64,000 nt of DNA from contig OY821518.1 in the NCBI GenBank assembly GCA_963682025.1, forward strand, positions 306,193,429-306,257,428, written 5' to 3'. The notes beneath the pieces were generated by a model. That model had not been told where the DNA came from. It did not search any database and was given only the letters and a program-made list of their open reading frames with translations. Shown in pieces: positions 1 through 11,333 of the stretch (its first letter is position 1; each line of letters starts with the position of its first letter). Both the position numbers and the translations under genes were made by a program. The DNA is from Cordilura impudica. Taxonomy: Eukaryota > Arthropoda > Insecta > Diptera > Scathophagidae.

Positions 1-195
1 CTGAATGGTTCGATTAGATTTCACCCATTTTGCCTTAATATTTGCATATATCAGATAAAAATTATTTTTTATAATTTCGCTTCTCTCAATATTTCCGTAT
101 AAGCTATCAAGTTCTTCTAAAGCAGCTTCCGTGAAAAACTTTGGTGTGGTTGACCTTCTAAACAGTTCAAATAATTTTAAATTGTTTAACGCCAT
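1..195 (-). CDS. Partial open reading frame of unknown function, cut by the left edge
   Basis: Reading leftwards from an ATG at 195, 65 codons are open to the window edge. The peptide begins MALNNLKLFELFRRSTTP and later has EELDSLYGNIERSE, so it is charged and looks more like coding sequence than the surrounding poly-A/T DNA. The frame also stays open 25 codons upstream of the ATG, to a stop near 271-273. That upstream part enters the first unit of a 153 bp tandem duplication, so the real start or splice site is uncertain. I do not recognise the family. It could be the last part of an exon or a transposon fragment; the sequence left of the window is needed to tell. Confidence 0.3.
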   Translation of the reverse strand, partial: MALNNLKLFELFRRSTTPKFFTEAALEELDSLYGNIERSEIIKNNFYLIYANIKAKWVKSNRTIQ

Positions 196-247
196 GGTTT
201 CAGTACTTGTTGCGCCAACTTTCAGTCGTAGACTAATCCAGGCATTA

Positions 248-553
248 TGCTTATTTTGCAATATATAGGCTTATGCTACCATGCCTAAAAATTTACCTGT
301 TCCCTGCATACATATGGATTTAGGCTGAATTATGCAATTTTGATATTATGCTCGTGTCTAAATAAGATTTGTGCCTACCTGAAGGGACCATAAGTCATGA
401 TGCTTATTTTGCAATATATAGGCTTATGCTACCATGCCTAAAAATTTACCTGTTCCCTGCATACATATGGATTTAGGCTGAATTATGCAATTTTGATATT
501 ATGCTCGTGTCTAAATAAGATTTGATCCTACCTGGAGCGACCATAAGTCAATA
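248..553. repeat. Tandem duplication, two units of 153 bp
   Basis: A block beginning TGCTTATTTTGCAATATATA at 248 recurs at 401 and is almost identical over its length. Divergence is mostly in the last ~30 bases (CTACCTGAAGGGACCATAAG against CTACCTGGAGCGACCATAAG). Two units only, so a recent segmental duplication rather than a satellite array. Confidence 0.85.
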
Positions 554-2280
554 TTGTTCTTGACCATTTGTACTCCAAAGTAATTTTTAAGTGAGGTGCG
601 TACCTGCGAATTTCAATGAGTAGTTTTTTGTGCATCCTGTGTCTGTAACAGAATATTGGGAGTAGACTTTGGCAGAGGCTCACAGGTAGACAACCAACTT
701 AAAATGCAATTTTCAAACTATTAGATCAAACTACTGTCAGTCAAAACATGTAAGGGATGCACGCCATACAATTTCTGCAACCATGTCTTTTTAACCTTTT
801 TTACCTTTAGAAGCCAAACGGGCACGTACGGGCAGATAAAACCTTTTGAATTATGTAAAGAAATAATCAAAGAACATGTTTTGCAAATATGGCAAATATA
901 GAAAAATATGGATTTTTTTTATTTTCCGTCAAAGTTGAAAAATAGTGAAAAAACTGATAGTTTTTAAATAGTGATTTACCAGGAGAAACACAAAGCAAAC
1001 AGTTAATTTTTTTTTATCACTATACATTTAATAAATACATCAATCAATACAAACAAAAAATAAGGCGATTCGTTACCTATTTTTCGTGATATTACACCTG
1101 AAATCGCAACAAATTGACTAAAAATTGTGTGTTTTTTTGAAAACCGAAAGTCGGTCAACTTTGAACGGTTATATCTTTTAAACTAATTAATTATTAATTA
1201 TTAAGAGTAGCATATTTGAAATCGTTGAAAAGTTTCCTATAACATGGGTTTATTCAAAACTTCGTCGGCGCACATGAAAATTTTGATTTTTGCAACCTCG
1301 TTTGCTCTACTGGCGCCACTGTGCGTTGTTAGTATAGCAAGAATTTATTCTTTATGGGGTCCGAGGTCCATATTTTAATAAAACACACTGGTGTGGCAAC
1401 ATTTGTTCTAATTATTTTATATACTGCATATATTTTATGTTGAGTGTACGCTGATTTGTGTGAGATGAGAGGATAGTAAATACTTATATACATATATGCA
1501 GTGTATTAGTATTAACGATTTGAACTCGTATTGTACATATACCTCTTATACTATTTTTAAATTATTAATATTATGTCTACATTGTGTATTCGATACGAAT
1601 GTTTTATTTCAATAAAAACACATTTTTATTAGAATTGTTGCTTTTTTTTATTATTAATTTTCTTGAATACTTCTGTATATATTTTTTTATTGTTTTTTTA
1701 TTTATTTTGTTTTTGTTTTGTTTTTGTTTCTGTATGTTAAAGTATATTATATTCATGGGTTTGTTATTAAAATTTAAATATATATTATTACGATTTATTT
1801 ATGATACTAATTTAACATACATTTTTAGCTTCTTTTTTTTATTTTTAGAAAATGTGAATTTATTTACGATTTTGTTTTTCTTTAATTTTTTTTTTACATT
1901 TTGCAATTATTAATTTATGTATACATTTACTTAATAAGTAGTTTTGGATTTGTCTTTTAAGTTTTTGTTAAAATGTAGTTGTTCTTTTCATACACATTCA
2001 CATACACATACACATCCAGATAAACATACACAGACACACCCATGTGTATGCACTCATGAATACAAGCATAAGCACGAGTGCAGCATATGTAGACAATGTC
2101 AAATATGTTTCTTTTTCTCCCAGTGTATGTGTGTGTGTTTCAGTTTTTGTTTATTCCTAATATGTACTGTTAATGCAAATATTTAGTTATCAAGATGAAA
2201 TGATAAGTATATTTTTTACTATATTCCATATTTTTTGTCTCGTATTATATAAATTTACTTAGCAGCAGTAATATGAAAAT
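554..2280. other. AT-rich DNA without a recognisable gene
   Basis: Poly-T/poly-A runs and a CA-rich stretch around 1995-2040. The reading frames here translate to phenylalanine/leucine/isoleucine-rich low-complexity peptides typical of T-rich DNA. I see no exon signals that hold together. Confidence 0.5.
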
Positions 2281-2286
2281 TATTTT

Positions 2287-2324
2287 TTTGTTTGTTTGTT
2301 TGTTTGTTTGTTTGTTTGTTTGTT
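2287..2324. repeat. (TTTG)n microsatellite
   Basis: About nine uninterrupted TTTG units. Confidence 0.9.
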
Positions 2325-4456
2325 GTGTTTATTTTCAGTATTTTTTTCTTTTTTTTTTATAAGGAGAGCTGCGATACAGTGCAAGATAAAATGCTTATTC
2401 AGGTTTTCTAAACATTTTCAATTGGATTAAAACTAATGAAATAAGCCTACCTAATTTCTTTGTTTAACCAAAACTAACAATTCTTATGGGCAGATTTCAA
2501 CAAACGCAACGATACGAAACGTTTAGAATTTATAAGAAAAAAATTGAGGTGAATTAAAAAAAATTTAATTTTTTACATAGAAATTTCAAACGTTTTGTTT
2601 CGTTGAGTATCGTTATATAGCATGTGTCCATTAACTGGTACATATTTCGTCGTCCACCGTATACATTGCAACCCAAAACAATGTTAAACAAACTCCATAT
2701 AATGATTCTGAATTCCAATTATTGATTGTCTAAATAGACGTAAAGATCTTTTTTTTTTGGCATTTTAAAAGTTTTAGTCTGCAGATAAATGTGTAGAAAA
2801 CTTGCATTAGGCTATTATAGTGCAAAGCACTCTAAGAATGTACATATGGATTGGTATGTGTGATGATGATAAATATTTGAGAGCGTGTGTGTTCCCAATA
2901 TAAGACAACATTTATTTGTATACATACAAAAATAATATAAAAAAATTTTAATAATATAAAAAACAATAGCTTAACAATGTGGAGTATTAGCCCGGGTATT
3001 GTGTATTTACGATATTTTTACTGATAATAATTTTCGAATAAATGTGTTTTATATTGATCGTTTTGGGTCCTATGGGACTATGTAACCAAAAAAAAATAAA
3101 TATAGAAAATTGTTTAAATTTGGTTTGCTTTTAAATATTTCAAAATTTACAATGGTTTATAGGTGAAGATTTGTTTATTTTTTCTTGCGTTTTATATTAT
3201 TGAATTTTATATTACTACTATATTTATTATTTTTTTTTTTTAATTAAATTTTTACTTAAACACATACTTTACTTGCTTTTTTGGATTTTATATTTTCTTA
3301 ATTTTTTGTTGCTTTTTAATTTTCATTTATAGATAGGGTTGTTTGTATATGTATATGTGTTTTTTTTATGACGATGATGATTTTTCTATAAGTAAAAACT
3401 TTTAATTTTTCCTAAATATTTATAAGTAGTATTTCAAAAGACGACAATTTTAGTGACGCTATGTGAGAAACGACGACGACAACGACAACTCGTTTTTTTT
3501 TTTATTATTATATTTAAGTTTACTTATTTTTGTATTGGTGTTCGGTTGGTTATTTATTTGAGTTTTTCTTCTTTATTTCTTATTTATGAACTTAAAATAA
3601 TAATTTTTGGTTTTTTATTTTCAAAAAATTTATTTTTTTATATTTATGCTGTTGTTAAGCTACACATGCTACATTTTTAGTTTATCTAAATGTTATTTGA
3701 CATCAAAATTTATTATTGAAACAATACCTTGTTGTTATGCTAAATTTTTAATTTCTTTAGAGCCAAATCTGATAGATCAGAAATTATTTCAATTTAATTC
3801 GAGCTAAAATACCAGTTCTTTTAATTAAAATTGATTTTTTATGATTTAAACAATCCAGTCACTGTATTATCAAATGTGCTGATATAAATTCATCCTTAGG
3901 AGTTTAAAAGAAAATTTGGTTCAAACTTCCAATACCTACATTTTCATTTGAATATAGAAATATTTTTTAAAAAAATTTTATAATTTTATATAAAACTTAA
4001 GGTATTAGGTTCAATAGAAATTTTTAAACAATTCCAAAAAGTTTTTTTTATCTTTTAATATATCGAATATAATCAAATTGTGATTTAAGAATTTAGAGTA
4101 AAGTGTTAAATTTAAATAATTTGTTGTAAGTGTATTACTGTGTTTGTTTGAGTGTTCTGATATTTTGTACATATATTTAAGGAAGACGCCATTTTGCTAA
4201 TATTTAGTTTAAAGACAAAATCTTCAAAATCAAGTTGTAGCTCCTTAAATACTTTTTGCAGTTGAGTGAGCCTAATTTTTGAAACGTATGCGAACTTTGT
4301 CACAATATAAGAAAATCGAGTGCGTAGAGTCCTATTTTTTTTTTTTTTTTTTTTTTAATAAGAAAATTTTTTAACACAATTTTCTTTTCTTACAGATTGT
4401 ACATACAACTAGAATGGATACCAATTTCCAATCCGATATGATCAGAACTGATACAA

Positions 4457-4832
4457 TTATGCCCGTTTTCTCAATAGGCGATTATCTTTTATTCCAACGA
4501 GAAACTGCCGATTAAAGAAATTTGGTTTTCTCAATGTCTGGTTTGCTTCTATTTTGTCGCAAAGCTAACCGGCACTCATCTGCCAATTATTTATTTATCG
4601 TACAGATAAATTATTCTCCCAACTTTCATATTAATTTTGAGAGGCATTGCCAACTGAAAATAATTCTCCCAACTTTTATACGTATTTTGAGAGGCATTGC
4701 CAACTGAAAATAATGTTTTTGTCGGTACATTGAGAAAACCAAAATTGTTAACAGGCAGTTTATCGGTCCAATAAATTTATGTCCTGGTTAAGTAACAGGC
4801 AGTTTGACGATACATTGAGAAAACCGGCATTA
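4457..4832. mobile_element. Small palindromic element (MITE-like) with TIRs
   Basis: The left end reads TTATGCCCGTTTTCTCAAT and the right end ATTGAGAAAACCGGCATTA, inverted matches with one mismatch. A second inverted pair lies inside (TTTGGTTTTCTCAATGT near 4521 against ACATTGAGAAAACCAAA near 4727). There is no coding capacity. The centre contains two direct copies of a 50 bp unit. No target duplication could be fixed. Confidence 0.55.
4611..4710. repeat. Tandem duplication, two units of 50 bp
   Basis: The unit contains TTCTCCCAACTTT followed by TTTTGAGAGGCATTGCC, repeated with a period of exactly 50 bp. It lies inside the TIR element at 4457-4832. Confidence 0.85.
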
Positions 4833-7449
4833 GTCTGGAATAGTTCGAATAGTTTTTGCTTGCTAAAATCTTTTTTGTTAAAAATATTGTATCTGTTTAA
4901 AATGTTGAATGTTTTGGTTAATATCACCAACTAAGTTAAATTTTACATTCCCAGTATGAAAATGTTGGTGTTTTGTTAGGATAAGTATGGAAAATAAATA
5001 AAAATTCATTTGGTTTAAGGGGATCAGTTTTAAGATTCTCTGTTTATTTTTGTATTCTCAAATAATTATATGGTTTTTTTTTTTTGTTTTATTTTTGTTA
5101 AATATTTAAATTGCTAAACTTAACTAATAAATAAGATATTGTAGGGAAAATTTATTTATTATATTTAAATTATAACGAAAAAAATTAATAACAAATAAAA
5201 AAAAGTTTACAAGAAAAGACTATACTGGTAGACTATAGTATGACTACAACCAATTGCATTTAATATTTTAATTTGAAATACAATTTAATGGTTTCTCATC
5301 TCCTTTAATTTGCTTGCTTGGCTTTTCTTTAACATTTATTAAAACAAATAAGATAAATGAACATTTTATTATAATTTGCTAATAATTTAAATAAACCACA
5401 AAAAATAAATTAAAACAATATATAAATGAGTTATTTAAAACAAAAAATGTTAAAACAATTGCGAAAATGTGATGTAAAATATAAACCATAACATAATTTT
5501 CTCTTCATTTACTTTAAAATTATATTGAAAAAACAAAAAAAAAATTAAAGGAATAATAATTGCTTTTTTTGTTGGTTTCCTTTTCTAAAAAACCAACTGA
5601 AAACAAAAAAATTAAAATAAAAAATAAATTTAAAAGACAAAAAAAATAAATTAACAAGAATTAAAAGATATATTGGTTTTTAAATGTAACAAATCGATTT
5701 TATTTAATGTAGGTATAATTAAATGTATGTTTGTTATTTTGCATTATGAATTTTTTTCCTAATTTCTTTTTTTAATATTTTCTCCTTTAATTGTGGAAGT
5801 TTTTTCTTCTTCCTATTTATTTTCAAAAAAGCACAATACGCTAAGTTAAACTCCTTCCTTTAGCTATTTCTCTTCTTTTTTTAAGTGAATAATTTTCTTG
5901 GGGTTTTTTTTACTTAAATTACACACACACACAAGCTGTTTCTTTCTTTATATTATTTAGTTTTTGTTTAAATAGTATATGATGTTGTTATAGTTTAACA
6001 AGCATTTATTCTAAAACTTATTTAGTTAGTTACAATTTGTTTGTATGTTTTTTAGTTTCTATTATTTGCAGGTTGCCATTTGTTTTCATACATTTCTTCA
6101 TTCTATTCATTTGGTTTCTTTCCTGTCTTCTGTTTTCCTTCTTTCGTCTATACATCCGTTTCTTGTTTTCCTTATTTCAAATGTATTCGATAAAATTATT
6201 AGGTAAACGTTTTTGGGGTTGTTATCGTTTTATCATATTCAGTTTGAAATGAAATACTGTCAGCAAAATAGTTAAAGCATACAAGTTTATTTTTAGGGGA
6301 ATAACTAATAATTATGTTTGGAAAAAAATTACAATACGTCGTTGGTGTTTAGCCAAAAAAAATATATACCTACATATATAATGTAACAAATTATTTTATT
6401 TATCTGTGCAAATCAGACAACAGTTGTTTAAGAACACAAATAAAATAAAATAAAAAATATATCTATTCAGATATTTAATAGATTCCGATGTCATTGGCAC
6501 GGATATCAGAAAGTGTATAACTTATTGTTTGAATTTGTTAAAAACTCGTTGAGGGTTTTACAGATGCTGCTGACATTCTCAATTTAACAGCCATCTTTGG
6601 AAATCTTCGAATGGCCTTTGATATAACTTGAGGAAATGTTAGATATCGAACGATATATAGTAAGCTTTCTTATTTTTTCCTTTATGTAAAAAATTTTTAA
6701 ATTGTTTATCAATTATGATGTATGCATCAATTATTTTGCTTATTATATTTAAAAACTCGTTCGGTACAACATGATTGATTGATATAACATGATTTAATGA
6801 AATGAATGTCCTGTCTGGGTTAATCTTAATTGGGATTGTTACTTACATTATAAGTGCCGATTGCGTTATTTTATAAATTAATTGCTACTTTTATTAAACT
6901 ATCCTTGTTACGACTTAAATTTAGTTATTTTTCACTAGTTGTTTAGATTAAATTATTTTTTTAACACGTGACACCAAAAACTTATTTATTTTTTTTAAGC
7001 ATTTATTTGTTAAGATGTTTTCATAACGCGTTAGTAGTTTTGTTTGTTATATTAACTTAATTATTTGTTTTAATTTTAGAATTTTTCAAATACAAACTCA
7101 CATTGTTGTTGCTGTTGTTTTCTTTTGTAATTAAATATTTCTCTTTAAAAATATACAATAAAAAAAACATGTAATGTAATTATCTTTCTGTTAGGGAAAA
7201 AACTCTATAAGTCGCTTACATTTTCTTGATTTTTTTTTTTTTTTCAATAATAACCCTTTAATAAAAGAGCTTAAAAAGGATGAGAATAAGAAGGAGCAAC
7301 AAACGTCATCAGCAGTATTTTGTTCGTATATGTATTTTAAAATAAAGCGTTAATTTACAATAAGATTTTGTTGGTTTTTTTTTTTTTTTTTTGTTTAGTT
7401 CTCTTTATATTTTTTACACCTGAATAGTCTTGTGATTAATTCTTTTCTG

Positions 7450-7450
<1 letters not shown>

Positions 7451-7513
<63 letters not shown>
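7451..7513. repeat. (TA)n microsatellite, about 31 units
   Basis: Uninterrupted TA dinucleotides, then a degenerate TCTATATGTATATATACATA continuation to about 7540. Confidence 0.95.
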
Positions 7514-7515
<2 letters not shown>

Positions 7516-8762
7516 ATATGTATATATACATATATACATACATTAGTAGTAGCATTGTTTATATTTGGTATTAAACGATCAATTTCGATTTAAGATGTCA
7601 TACTTTTTTTAATTATTTTCCGTTGTTTATTTTTAATGAATTATTCTACACAAAAAAATAAATTAATGGAAAATATGAAACTTATAACAGTTTAATAACT
7701 TTTAATATAAAAAAATGCCGTTTTAAGTGATCTTGATTGATATATATGATAAACCCGTATGTTCCGCACACGATCCATCCTTTTGACGATAGTGTGTTCA
7801 ATAATGTTGTTGTTATTGTTGTTGTTCTTCATCTTGATATTTGTTTAGGCTGATACTTTAGAGCGGTTTGTTTTGTTTCCATTTTCTTCACATTTTTATT
7901 ATTTTAAATTTGAAGTTCTTCCCATAAGAGCTGAGGTGTCGGTCCCATAATATTGGCATATCTTTGTTTAGCAATGTATCAAAAAACCTTTTTTTTAATA
8001 TTGCTTTGGTGTTTACTGAAAAAAAGTAAACGAAACAAATGATATTGTTAAAGATCTTAGAAAAATCCATACTTTTTGTCATTATACTTAGGGTATATGC
8101 ATGTGATGTGATTAGGCTATTTGTAAAAGCAAGCGACATGCTAATGATTATGGTTAATGACAACAAATAAAGATTTTAAAATTAACAAAACACCAAATTA
8201 ATAACACAAAATAATAAGTTTTTTTTACATTGCTTTACACATATAACATACTTTTTTTTTTATTAAGCTTTCACAACATAAATAATTTACACCGAAGTTG
8301 GAAAAATTCAAAAATATAAAAATAAGTAAATTTACCGATACACCGAAAAATAAAGAAACCGCAAATAATTATAAAAATAAAATTTTGTTTTTAGCACATC
8401 TATTTGATGTAGTACAGAAAATTACGTGCATCCTACTATACATACTATTTAAAACATATGAAAATCAAATGTATATTTAGAAGAAAAACGAAAAAAAAGA
8501 AATATAAGTACTTCAAGATCAAAAGAGATGATAAAAATAAAATAAATAAAAAAAGTCCATAAATTTATTAAAAAGTATAAGTACTCGTACACCGTGAACT
8601 ACTGATACAATTCTAGATTTGGAATTGTATTACTTGTTACGTGCCCCAAAGGCACTTTAGTGGTGTTGCCAGCTAGCTCAACCAAACAACGGGTCAGGTC
8701 GCAACCCACCACTACAGCCCAGGGACAAACACAAATAAAAATTCATACAAAGAGAAAAGAAA

Positions 8763-9547
8763 ACAAGTAAGAAAATTATAGTCGGTCTAGACCGACTATA
8801 AGATACCCTATACCATGCGTTTAGAAACCCTATCTCTTAGGCCCAACTAACTGGACATTGAAAATAAGCAAAAACCAAATTTGAGTGGGATTTTTATTAA
8901 TTTGTTTGGCTGCAGATATGAAAAAGTTCATATCGGATGCTATATCTATAAAGGGACTAGGTCCAAAAATGGACCGATCCTGATCATGTTTTGTAAAGTC
9001 TCTTGTATTTTGCAAAAATATGTAGAAACAAAATTTAAGAAGAATCAGTGCAATATTTTTGTTTTTTAATAGATTTAAGTGATGATCGGGAAGCAGCTCC
9101 ATATGGGGTCAAAGGGATCATTTTTGGACTACCCATTAGTGGATGTAATGAACGCATACAAACCCAATTTGAGTAAGATCTATATGACAATTTGGAGCTT
9201 ATGGCAATTTATGTCGATTTCATATGGGTAATTTGTATGGGGGCTAGGTCTGAACATGGACCGATTCTCACCAATTTCAATAGCGTTCATCCCATGGCCG
9301 ATAAAAGCTTATATACCAAATTTCATCAAAATATATTCATATTTGCGACCTGCAGTTTGATTACAAGCTTTACATGGACACACAGACGGACGGACGGACG
9401 GACGGACGGACATTGTTAAATCAACTCAGAAAGTGATTCTGATTCGATCGGTATAATTAAAGATGGGTCTAGATCAAATATTTTTGGTTGTTACAAACAG
9501 CAGCACAAAGTCATTATACCCAAACCACATAGTGGTATAGGGTATAA
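8763..9547 (+). mobile_element. PAL repeat, copy A (near full length)
   Basis: The copy begins ACAAGTAAGAAAATTATAG, followed by a perfect 24 bp palindrome at 8777-8800 whose half is TATAGTCGGTCT. Next comes GATACCCTATACCAT. The far end is the inverse, TGGTATAGGGTATAA. Near that end are a (GGAC)n run (9384-9410) and a region that in sister copies folds as GACTCAGAA...TTCTGAGTC. Frames open in several copies (for example around GCYIY.GTRSKNGPILT) appear on both strands with no protein motif, so I treat them as non-coding. At least eight copies or fragments lie in this window. It is a dispersed, probably non-autonomous repeat of unknown class. Confidence 0.8.
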
Positions 9548-10542
9548 CAACAAAACAAAAAAAAATGTAAAACAACATCGAAGATCGAAGCGGGAGGAAT
9601 GGCATGCTAATATCCCCCACATCCCCTCCCTGTGCCGGCCACTTGGAGCCTTTTCTTTCTTTGGCACTAACAAAGAGCAAAATGTACAGATAAGTACACC
9701 ATACCACACACACTCTCCTTTATTCCACTTACCCTCTGTCGTTAACTTAACCCATGGACAACCAATTTAGCACACCATGTTTTCTAAAACAACGTTCCCA
9801 TATTTATTCATAAACTAAATTAAATTACACGTAAATTCTTATACTAACCCCTAATTACTTATAATTCTAAAAGAATATGACTTATTGCAATCAACAAAAA
9901 TACAACCAAGGGTATGGTTCTCATCATCAAACAAAAGCTTGTGCCGAAATTCTTAAGTAAGCGCTAGCGAAAACAAAAAAGTTTATAATTTGAGCATTAA
10001 TTTTCCCCCACACTAACTATACACAAGACCTTCTGGAGCCACACGCATGAACAAAAATAAAACTACAATTGGCCTACATAATGAGCTCGCTAGGTTAGGG
10101 TTTTTACACTAATTTCTAATTGACTCGCAAATCCGAAAAAAAAACCTATCTTTATCACGGACTTTGTATGCTTTATCTAAATATACGCAAAACAGAACGT
10201 ATCGTAATCAGCTCTAAAAATTTTAACACTTCAAGCAAAACAAACGGAAAAACACACCCTTACACCAACATATTTTTTTCCTTAAAGTAAATTAACTCTA
10301 ACTTAAACACTATTATTTTTGTTTTGTTTCACTTTTTTTTTTGCTTAATTTTTAAAAATAATTTTTTTTTTTCATTTTCGAATCTTTCTTACTTCTCTTA
10401 TCTTTAAATAAAAATTGATTTTTTGCATTTTTTTATACAATCTCCCGGGAGCCGCCTTTTGGAATCTATTAGACTATCGAATGGCTCTTTTTGAGGTAGA
10501 TTTCTATCACCCCCGCATGAAATCAGACAAAAATGGCAAGTA
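9548..10542. other. C-rich, G-poor block, left of the Tc1/mariner insertion
   Basis: Less AT-rich than its surroundings, with a clear excess of C over G on the plus strand (for example 9720-9960 and 10000-10320). No frame shows a recognisable protein. The same skew resumes after the transposon (11334-12050), so the transposon probably landed in one continuous older block. Confidence 0.45.
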
Positions 10543-11333
10543 AAGGGTGTTTTATATAGAGTGACACAAGTTTAAATCATAATAAAACAAGCAAATATAT
10601 ATTTAAAATATATATGAAACAAAAATTTATTGGAAAGATAATTTTATGAAATTAATGTTTAAATATGATTTCTGCCATGTGGCCGCAACGGCTGGCGAAT
10701 GGCCATTTTGGTTGAACGGGTACGTAAATAAGCAGAATTATCGCATTTGGAATGAGGATAATCCACAAGCTTTTCTTCAAACACCATCAACAGAAAATTA
10801 TGTTTGGTGCTCTTTATGGGCTGGCGGAGTCATTGGCCCATATGTCTTCAAAAACGATGATGGTCAGAATGTTACTGTCAATGGTGAACGGTATAGGAAC
10901 ATGATTAGAAAATTTTTCGTACCTCAATAACGTGGCATTAATCTTGCTGAAATGTGGTTCCAACAGGACGGAGCCACATGCCACACAGCGGCCGCTACAA
11001 ATGATTTACTCAAAGAAACTTTTGATGAAAAAATATTTTCACGTAAAGGCCCAATTAATTGGCCACCAAGATCTACGTCGATAAACCACAAACAATTGAA
11101 CACCTGGAAATCAGCATTCGAAGAGTTATCGTCGAAATACGGCCGCAAATGCTGAGAAAAGTTGTTGAAAATTGGTGTTCCCGATTGCGCCTTCTACGCG
11201 CCAGCCGTGGCGGCCACATGACAGAAATCATATTTAAACATTAATTTCATAAAATTTTCCTTCCAATAAAGCTCGTTTCATTGATATTAAAAATATATAT
11301 CCTTGTTTTATTCACTCTATAAAAAACACACTT
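10543..11333 (+). mobile_element. Internally deleted Tc1/mariner-superfamily transposon
   Basis: The ends are imperfect TIRs: AAGGGTGTTTTATATAGAGTG at the left and the complement AAGTGTGTTTTTTATAGAGTG at the right. Both are flanked by TA (10541-10542 and 11334-11335), the TA target duplication of this superfamily. At about 790 bp it is shorter than a full-length member, and the N-terminal DNA-binding part of the transposase is missing. The body holds the pseudogene described separately. It cannot encode an active transposase but might still be cut by a related one. Confidence 0.85.
10646..11244 (+). pseudogene. Broken transposase of the Tc1/mariner (DDE) superfamily
   Basis: Recognisable blocks are FWLNGYVNKQNYRIWNEDN, WCSLWAGGVIGPYVF, VNGERYRNMI and WFQQDGATCHTA. 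The last is the second catalytic-Asp block of this insect transposase family. Lesions: an in-frame TAA at 10928-10930; the first catalytic block, expected just before FWLNGYV, is replaced by GEWP; a deletion after NWPPRS removes the segment expected to hold the third acidic residue; and the C-terminal part (KIYVDKPQTIEHLEI...RASRGGHMTEIIF) continues in another frame. A dead copy. Confidence 0.85.

Larger units (their letters stand above)
2325..8640. other. Long AT-rich non-coding region
   Basis: No supported gene. Contents are homopolymer runs (22 T at 4335-4356), short duplications and a long (TA)n tract, listed separately. The longer frames are low-complexity and lack family motifs. It could be intron or 3' UTR of a gene outside the window, but nothing here proves it. 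Confidence 0.5.

Noticed and set aside
1944..2186. His/Cys-rich 80-codon frame, metal-binding look
   Set aside because: It is the translation of a CA-rich simple repeat and has no start at ATG; composition alone explains the residues.
7888..8166. 92-codon minus-strand frame with hydrophobic segments
   Set aside because: AT-rich region where Leu/Ile/Phe-rich frames arise by chance; no ATG-context, homology or splice support.
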